Under the pieces are notes generated by a model, which made no database searches, had not been told where the DNA came from, and was given only the letters and a program-made list of their open reading frames with translations. From Ruminococcus sp. UBA1394 (GTDB lineage: Bacteria > Bacillota > Clostridia > Oscillospirales > Ruminococcaceae), in assembly GCA_002305725.1 (NCBI GenBank), contig DBQM01000024.1, forward strand, positions 1-11,642: DNA of 11,642 bases, in the 5' to 3' direction. Positions 6,777-11,642 of this stretch are shown piece by piece; position 1 is the first letter of the stretch, and the number at the start of each line of letters is the position of its first letter. Both the position numbers and the translations under genes were made by a program.

Positions 6777-9700
6777 TCATACATGAATATTAACATCGCT
6801 ATCTGTCCACAACTCGCATTGAGTCATCACAATTTGAACTGCATCTTCCATCCCATCTGGTGGGTATTTATGTTTTTTCAAAAGCTTTTTAATCATCATA
6901 CGCATTTTTGCTCTTGCTGAATCACGCTTTTGCCAATCAATAGAACGATTTTTTCTAAGAGCGTCAGCAAGCTCTTTTGTAATGGCAATCAATTCTTCAT
7001 TTTCGTAAAAATCCTTAATAGCTTGCGGCTTTGTAAGTGCATCATAAAATGCAAGTTCATCGGCTGTTAGCCCAAGTTGCTCACCATCTTTTTGAGCTGC
7101 TGCAATCTGTTTTGCTAGATTTAAAAGTTCTGAAATAACTTCTTCGTTACTTAGCATTCCATTCAAATATTTATTCATTGCACTTTGAATAATATTGCTG
7201 AATTTTTCTGATTTAACTACATTTGTGCGTCTATAAATAGATACCTGTTCAGCAATTAATTTTTTTAGAAGTTCAACAGCTAAATTCTTTTCTTTCATTT
7301 TTGAAACTTCATCTAAAAACTTAGGGTCGAATAGCGAAAATTCCTGACCTATATCTGAAAATAAATTTATTACTCCCTCACTTTTTATTGACTGTTTTAA
7401 GAGTTCATTTATCCTTGCATTCATTTCTGGCAACGATATTTTTTTACCCTGTCCTTGATTCATTAATCTATTAACAAGAACTCTTACAGCTTCAAAAAAA
7501 GCAGCTTCGAATCGCATATCTTCTTGAACTAAAGATGAACATAATGAAAGTGCCTGATGCAATAGCAGCGATTCTTTTATAAAATTATTTCTATCGGCTT
7601 CTTTGCTTCTGTCAATGATAAAATTCACTGCACCACTAATAACTTTTGCTCTTTCTAATTCTGTACCTTTCATAAATTCAGAATAATCGAAGCCATGAAA
7701 TAAATCACGGCAAATAGAAAGCTTTTCAATAAATTTTGGATATGCAACTTTTGATACATCTGTATCGCCATAATTCTTTTTATCACGAGTTGTATAGTCA
7801 TTCATAGCTTGCTTTAAAGCTGATGCAATTCCGACATAATCAACGACCAAGCCACCCTCTTTATCACCAAAAACACGGTTTACTCTTGCAATAGCCTGCA
7901 TTAAATTATAGCCCTGCATAGGCTTATAAACATACATTGTAGCAAGAGAGGGAACATCAAAACCAGTCAGCCACATATCGACAACAATAGCAATTTTCAT
8001 ATCACTATTATTATTTTTAAATTTTTTAGCAAGGTTTTCACGATGGCTTTTATTGCCGATAATCTTACGCCATTCTTCAGGGTCTTTGTTTGTATCTGTC
8101 ATAACAACTCCGACTTTTTCTTCCCAATTAGGTCGAACCTCAAGAATACGCTGATAAATCTTCATTGCAATAGGGCGTGAATATGCAACTATCATTGCCT
8201 TGCCGGTTAATAGGTTTTGTCTGTTATTTTCGTAATGGTCTATAATATCTGTTACAAGAGAATTTATAGTCTGCTCATTACCTAAAATAGCTTCCATTTG
8301 TCCAAGTTCACGTTTGCTTTGCTCAACAACTTGTTCATCCGCATTATTAGACATTATATCATATTCAGCATCGATTAACCGCAATGTTGCTTCATCAAGC
8401 TTAAGCTTTATAACACGGCTTTCATAATAAACAGGACGAGTTGCACCATCTTCAACCGCTTGTGTCATATCGTAAATATCAATATAATCTCCAAAGACTT
8501 CACGAGTGCTTCTGTCTTTTGCCGAAATCGGAGTGCCTGTAAACCCTATATATGTAGCATTAGGCAGGCTGTTTCTGATAACTCTTGCTGCACCTATTTT
8601 AAGTTTTCCTGTCTTTTCATCAACTTTTTCAGATAAGCCATACTGACCTCTGTGAGCCTCATCAGCCATAACAATAATATTTCTGCGGTCAGATAAAGCC
8701 TCTTCTGATTCCTCAAACTTTTGCATAGTGGTAAAAATAATTCCATTTGCTTTTCGTCCTGCAAGCCAATCTTTTAAACCAATTTCTTTGTTTGATGACT
8801 GCTCAGTAATTTTTCTGCAAGTAGCTTGAACAGGGTCCTGCCTTAAAAAATTCTTACACTTTGCAAACTGTCCGAAAAGTTGGTCGTCAAGGTCGTTTCT
8901 GTCGGTTAATACTACTATTGTTGGGGAATCAAGAGCTTCCCCCAATAAATGGGCATAGAAAACCATCGAAAGTGACTTTCCGCTTCCTTGAGTATGCCAG
9001 AAAACACCGCCTTTACCATCGGTTTTAGTTGCATTTTCAGTTGATTCGACTGCCTTTTTAACAGCAAAATATTGATGATAACCTGCAAGAATTTTATATG
9101 AAGCTGTACCATCATTTGAAAAGCAGATGAAATTTTTGAGTATATCAAGAAGTCTTTCCTTTTGAAATAGCCCCTCAAAAAACGTGTCAAACTGTGCATA
9201 TTCAGTATTTTCATAACTGCCGTCTTTAGTTTTCCATTCCATAAAACGGTCTTCGCCTGAGGTTATTGTGCCTGCCTTTGAGGTGAGCTGGTCGCTTAGC
9301 ACACAAACCGCATTATAAATAAACATAGAAGGGATTTCCTGCATATAATTTCGCAATTGCAGATATGCTTCTGAGGCATCGGTTTCTTCTCGTGACGGAG
9401 ATTTAAGCTCAATAATAACGAGTGGCAAACCATTTATAAACAGAATAACATCAGGGCGTTTATTGCTGTTTTCAATAAATGTCCATTGGTTCGCAACAAT
9501 AAAGGAGTTGTTTTCAGCGTTTTTATAATCCACAAGATACACAATCGCAGAACGCTCTGTACCATTTTCAAAATAGCGAACAGTTACACCGTTTTGAAGA
9601 TAGTCCATAAACACAGCGTTTTTCTGTATAAGTTCGCCGTTTTCAAAGTTTTTAAGTTTTTCCAAAGCTTCTGCAATGGCATCTTCAGGCAAGCTTTTAT

Positions 9701-9848
9701 TTAACCTGTAAAGCGAATCCAACAGGATTTCATCATAAACATGGCTTTTAAAATCCCTTGCTATATCAGGTCCGTAAATATGTTTATAGCCCATATTTTC
9801 AAACAGTTCTACTACTGAATTTTCATAATTGGCTTCTGTGAATGGCAT
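6777..9848 (-). CDS. hsdR: Type I restriction endonuclease subunit R, 1023 aa
   Basis: HsdR is the motor and nuclease subunit of a type I restriction complex. It translocates and cuts foreign DNA in association with HsdM2HsdS. The N-terminal nuclease domain has the PD-(D/E)xK pattern: Asp near 133 in RPDVILF and Glu-x-Lys near 147-149 in IIELKSP. The superfamily 2 helicase core has Walker A HTQGSGKS (about 285-292), DEAH (396-399), motif III GFTGTP (about 435-440), motif V DMWLTGFDVPSL (about 624-635) and motif VI QAIARVNRVF (about 651-660). A helical C-terminal domain follows. Length and motifs are complete, so the protein should be functional. ATG 9848 is preferred: AAGGAG lies 9 nt upstream, whereas the in-frame TTG at 9857 abuts that site. 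The M and S genes are not in the window. Confidence 0.96.
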   Translation of the reverse strand: MPFTEANYENSVVELFENMGYKHIYGPDIARDFKSHVYDEILLDSLYRLNKSLPEDAIAEALEKLKNFENGELIQKNAVFMDYLQNGVTVRYFENGTERSAIVYLVDYKNAENNSFIVANQWTFIENSNKRPDVILFINGLPLVIIELKSPSREETDASEAYLQLRNYMQEIPSMFIYNAVCVLSDQLTSKAGTITSGEDRFMEWKTKDGSYENTEYAQFDTFFEGLFQKERLLDILKNFICFSNDGTASYKILAGYHQYFAVKKAVESTENATKTDGKGGVFWHTQGSGKSLSMVFYAHLLGEALDSPTIVVLTDRNDLDDQLFGQFAKCKNFLRQDPVQATCRKITEQSSNKEIGLKDWLAGRKANGIIFTTMQKFEESEEALSDRRNIIVMADEAHRGQYGLSEKVDEKTGKLKIGAARVIRNSLPNATYIGFTGTPISAKDRSTREVFGDYIDIYDMTQAVEDGATRPVYYESRVIKLKLDEATLRLIDAEYDIMSNNADEQVVEQSKRELGQMEAILGNEQTINSLVTDIIDHYENNRQNLLTGKAMIVAYSRPIAMKIYQRILEVRPNWEEKVGVVMTDTNKDPEEWRKIIGNKSHRENLAKKFKNNNSDMKIAIVVDMWLTGFDVPSLATMYVYKPMQGYNLMQAIARVNRVFGDKEGGLVVDYVGIASALKQAMNDYTTRDKKNYGDTDVSKVAYPKFIEKLSICRDLFHGFDYSEFMKGTELERAKVISGAVNFIIDRSKEADRNNFIKESLLLHQALSLCSSLVQEDMRFEAAFFEAVRVLVNRLMNQGQGKKISLPEMNARINELLKQSIKSEGVINLFSDIGQEFSLFDPKFLDEVSKMKEKNLAVELLKKLIAEQVSIYRRTNVVKSEKFSNIIQSAMNKYLNGMLSNEEVISELLNLAKQIAAAQKDGEQLGLTADELAFYDALTKPQAIKDFYENEELIAITKELADALRKNRSIDWQKRDSARAKMRMMIKKLLKKHKYPPDGMEDAVQIVMTQCELWTDSDVNIHV

Positions 9849-9872
9849 TTTTATCAACTCCTTGTTGTTTTA

Positions 9873-9908
9873 TTAAAAGTCTATTTCTGATACATCAAGT
9901 TCGCCTGA
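9873..9908 (-). pseudogene. Last codons of a gene upstream of hsdR (probably hsdM or hsdS), truncated
   Basis: On the minus strand a frame reading MSGELDVSEIDF ends at TAA (9873-9875), 24 nt before the hsdR ATG, with the hsdR ribosome binding site in between. The acidic end and the position fit the 3' end of the preceding restriction-modification gene. Upstream of about 9908 the same frame only translates the complement of the plus-strand gene, so the rest is missing. The fragment is too short to identify by itself; M or S is inferred from the usual hsdM-hsdS-hsdR order. Confidence 0.4.
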
Positions 9909-9912
9909 CATT

Positions 9913-10686
9913 ATGGTTGACGGAGATATTTCCGTATTCGGCAATGAAAAGAAATGCGAAGACAATCTGAACTGGGCTGTTGCCCAATGGCTGAGTTTTG
10001 GTAAGGATAGAGCTAAATTCTATGACTGGATGCGCGAACAGGGGTATTTGGAAGAAATTGTAGTAGGAAACGGATATTGGGAGTGTATCGAGGTTCGTCA
10101 CCAGACTTATGATTATAACGAGGAACTTACCAACAAGGACTATTGGTCGAAGAGTAAGAGTGGTTCTGCCGGTACCGGAACATTCAGCGAAACTTATGTA
10201 GGACCCAGTGAAAAAGACGATTACGCCCCCAGACCGAAAAACGGCGAAAATGCAATGGTGCAAGGCAGTGTTTCGACACCTCCAAAGCACATTGACGGTG
10301 GGGAAATGATACAATTAAAGGTTGACCTTTCGATTTCATCAACGAAACAGCATTTCTGGGATTTCAACGGCGATGCATTTGTCCGGTTTGACGAAGTCGA
10401 TGTGGAAATGAGTCATCGCACATATGGAGCGATAGACTTTACGGCAATGGATGCTGACGGAGAAGATGTCAAATTAAACGTTTGGCTTTATGCCCCAACC
10501 AGCTGGAGATCAACGGAATACGGAAACAACCCCAAAGTAAATGTCGAGGTATCCGCGCCGGCTCCCTGTGGAAACGAGGAAGGCGATAAGATATCCATAT
10601 ATACCAGCGTCGGCATGGGTAGCATGAGCTCCAGAACGGAGTATGTCTATCTCTGGCATAACAAGGGAAAAGCTCCGACTGAGTAG
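9913..10686 (+). pseudogene. 5'-truncated gene of unknown function (C-terminal 257 residues)
   Basis: No known family is recognised. The reading frame is open from 9877 and the first ATG is at 9913, but no ribosome binding site precedes it, and it abuts the cut-off minus-strand gene, so the start has probably been lost. The first 60 or so residues are helical and tryptophan-rich (NLNWAVAQWLSFGKDR, FYDWMREQGY). A Gly/Ser-rich acidic linker follows (about 80-115). The rest looks beta-rich, with alternating hydrophobic strands (LKVDLSIS, VRFDEVDVEM, VKLNVWLYAPTSW, VNVEVSAPAP), like a sandwich domain of a surface or structural protein. The C-terminus is polar and there is no membrane segment. Sequence quality and length suggest real coding sequence. 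A short complete protein beginning at 9913 remains possible. Confidence 0.6.
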
Positions 10687-10764
10687 TTTGCTCATATGCA
10701 ATGGCATCAAAATAGCCGGATAAAAAGTTGACCAAACAACAAGCAAAAAAGATAAATATAAAGT

Positions 10765-10798
10765 AGCAACCCTGCTTCTCAAATGAAGCAGGGCTGCT
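10765..10798 (+). terminator. Hairpin after the unknown gene, terminator-like without a strong T-tract
   Basis: CCCTGCTTC (10770-10778) pairs with GAAGCAGGG (10785-10793) around a TCAAAT loop, extended by AGCA/TGCT outside. The tail TTGCTGTGTTG has few Ts, so it may be a weak or factor-assisted terminator. It lies about 80 bp after the stop codon. A small palindrome, TTGATA/TATCAA (10807-10822), follows. Confidence 0.5.
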
Positions 10799-10885
10799 TT
10801 GCTGTGTTGATAATACTATCAAGAAAAAACGTCATTCTATTCAATTTTCACACAATTCTCATACAATGTGCTTTTTCCCCAAAAG

Positions 10886-10960
10886 CGATATACTTAAATC
10901 ACAGCAAAATGCTATCACACTTGCCGGCAGTGATAGCGTAACAGCCGAATAAGTATATCG
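10886..10960 (+). repeat. Nested inverted repeats upstream of the TnpW-like gene
   Basis: An outer perfect 11-bp repeat, CGATATACTTA (10886-10896) with TAAGTATATCG (10950-10960), encloses an inner perfect 8-bp repeat, GCTATCAC (10911-10918) with GTGATAGC (10930-10937). The inner loop contains the palindrome TGCCGGCA (10922-10929). The outer right arm ends 3 nt before the GGAAG ribosome binding site of the next gene. The element could be an RNA leader that controls the downstream genes, a protein-binding centromere-like site for the ParM-like system, or part of a transfer origin. The sequence alone does not decide between these. Confidence 0.65.
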
Positions 10961-10974
10961 AAAGGAAGATGTGA

Positions 10975-11148
10975 TTGACAGAGAAAAGCTACGCTCCGCT
11001 TGGAGAGCATAGCGAAAAGGCTGGAAAGATAACCTTTGTCGCAAGCTCCTATGCGGATAAAACAGCAGAAAAGAAACCCGAACAGCTCATCATACAGCTG
11101 CTTGAAAACAAAATAACAAACACGGAATATATGGAGGAATCAGCATGA
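10975..11148 (+). CDS. tnpW: TnpW-like small transposon-encoded protein, 57 aa
   Basis: The small protein carries GKITFVASSYADKTAEKKPE followed by QLIIQLLENKI, the pattern of the TnpW family (a beta hairpin followed by a leucine-rich helix) found in clostridial mobile elements, usually next to a ParM/StbA-like gene. Its function is unknown. The start is TTG 10975, because in-frame TGA (10972-10974) closes the frame immediately before it and GGAAG (10964-10968) lies 6 nt upstream. The stop overlaps the next ATG (ATGA at 11145-11148), so the two genes are translationally coupled. TnpW/ParM coupling is what such elements normally show, which supports both assignments. Confidence 0.72.
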   Translation: MTEKSYAPLGEHSEKAGKITFVASSYADKTAEKKPEQLIIQLLENKITNTEYMEESA

Positions 11149-11642
11149 GAGAATTAAGAAACGGAACAAAAATAATAGGCATAGACCACGGCTACGGCAA
11201 TATAAAAACCGCCAACACCGTAACACTGACAGGCATAGCCGACCGAAACAACCGCTGTTTTGATGATGTAATAAAAGCATTGTCTGCGCATTACAACGTC
11301 GAATGTCGTGTTGCGGGGAACACGGTTTCCTATCGCCACCCCGAATACAAGGACAAAAACGGAAAGCTTGTTTCCGTCAGAGGAAGCAAGCTCGGAGATT
11401 TATACACAAGGAAAGGAATAGAAAATGAGCTTAGAGAGAAAAGAAAATGTGTTCTCGCAACTGCCACATACACGTCAGAACACGAGCTTATCCGTGCCAC
11501 AGCAGGACTTGGCGAGTTTGTGGGAGAGGATAGCAACGCTTCGGGAAGACGACAGGCAGTCGGCGGAGGACAAGTTTCAGGTGTCGCTGCTCCTTGCAAC
11601 GACGGAAAAGCTTTGCAGGAGGCCCTGCGAAAAAATCTCTGT
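11145..11642 (+). CDS. Chimeric ORF: ParM-like N-terminus joined to a relaxase tail, runs off the window
   Basis: The first 31 or so residues, with IIGIDHGYGNIKTANTV (about 10-26), are the phosphate-1 region of actin-like ParM/StbA plasmid-segregation ATPases of clostridial elements. From about residue 32 the sequence changes to the end of a mobilisation relaxase: DRNNRCFDDVIKALSAHYNV and then SVRGSKLGDLYTRKGIENEL (83-102), a pattern typical of Firmicutes relaxase C-terminal regions. The ATPase core and the relaxase catalytic domain are both missing. This is best explained by a deletion that joined the two genes in frame near 11235-11245. The start overlaps the TnpW stop and GGAGG (11133-11137) lies 7 nt upstream. 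Beyond about codon 100 this frame loses its coding character. No stop occurs before the window edge, so the ORF is 3' partial. A working product is unlikely. Confidence 0.65.
   Translation, partial: MRELRNGTKIIGIDHGYGNIKTANTVTLTGIADRNNRCFDDVIKALSAHYNVECRVAGNTVSYRHPEYKDKNGKLVSVRGSKLGDLYTRKGIENELREKRKCVLATATYTSEHELIRATAGLGEFVGEDSNASGRRQAVGGGQVSGVAAPCNDGKALQEALRKNLC
11425..11642 (+). CDS. Overlapping +1-frame ORF (relaxase-module tail protein), 3' partial
   Basis: An ORF in the +1 frame relative to the chimeric gene starts at ATG 11425, with AAAGGAA (11412-11418) 6 nt upstream, and stays open for 72 codons to the window edge. Its translation is far more protein-like than the frame it overlaps: helical, charged and low in glycine (DLASLWERIATLREDD, then KFQVSLLLATTEKLCRR). 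Two readings are possible: a separate gene overlapping the relaxase end, or the true continuation of the relaxase after a 1-nt insertion in the A-run at about 11435-11442. No family is recognised. Confidence 0.5.
   Translation, partial: MSLERKENVFSQLPHTRQNTSLSVPQQDLASLWERIATLREDDRQSAEDKFQVSLLLATTEKLCRRPCEKIS

Noticed and set aside
9895..10314. A 139-codon minus-strand ORF opposite the unknown gene
   Set aside because: It is the complement of a better coding frame and lacks a ribosome binding site.
11433..11446. Programmed ribosomal frameshift in the A-rich run
   Set aside because: The required shift is +1 relative to the chimeric frame, and no known slippery heptamer for -1, stop-codon-based +1 site or stimulatory hairpin is visible; an indel or a separate start explains it more simply.
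1..11642. CRISPR array or cas genes
   Set aside because: No regularly spaced repeats of 24-40 bp and no cas-like products on either strand.

Overview
The window looks like chromosomal DNA of a low- to mid-GC Gram-positive anaerobe, most likely a gut Clostridia of the Ruminococcus/Oscillospiraceae kind. This is an inference from the strong GGAGG-type ribosome binding sites, a consensus sigma-A promoter, a two-adaptor FtsX-type ABC efflux operon, and TnpW/ParM-like and relaxase-like sequences typical of clostridial integrative elements. No marker gene fixes the genus.

Left third (1-5280, + strand): a terminator from an upstream unit, a consensus promoter overlapped by a palindromic operator, then one tight four-gene operon. 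It encodes a membrane-fusion/adaptor protein, a MacB/LolD-type ATPase, a second and structurally different adaptor, and a MacB/FtsX-type permease, and ends in a strong intrinsic terminator. The products should form one efflux or peptide-export machine, with the adaptors extending outward from the permease.

Boundary (about 5330-5540): a minus-strand terminator followed by only the 3' end of a tRNA gene (T-loop to CCA, minus strand). The 5' two thirds of the tRNA are absent. This is what remains on the distal side when an element integrates at a tRNA 3' end, so the ABC operon is read as resident chromosome and everything to the right as the integrated island. A perfect 11-bp tandem repeat lies about 115 bp inside and could be an integrase arm site.

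Island, minus-strand operon (9875 to 5593): a stub of an upstream gene (probably hsdM or hsdS), hsdR of a type I restriction system, a YwbE-family small protein, a DUF3990 ADP-ribosyltransferase-like protein, and an unrecognised partner translated directly from it. The last two form a candidate toxin/antitoxin pair attached to a restriction operon. The M and S subunits are not in the window; the operon is broken near 9905.

Right end (9905-11642, + strand): a 5'-truncated gene of unknown function, a hairpin, a nested inverted-repeat element (10886-10960), a TnpW-like small gene, and an ORF that begins as a ParM-like actin ATPase but continues as the tail of a relaxase. An overlapping ORF with its own ribosome binding site follows in the +1 frame. 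This part reads as a decayed, deletion-scarred mobilisation module. The island is therefore a mosaic of defence genes and mobile-element debris, and its other end (intact tRNA, integrase) should lie to the right of the window.
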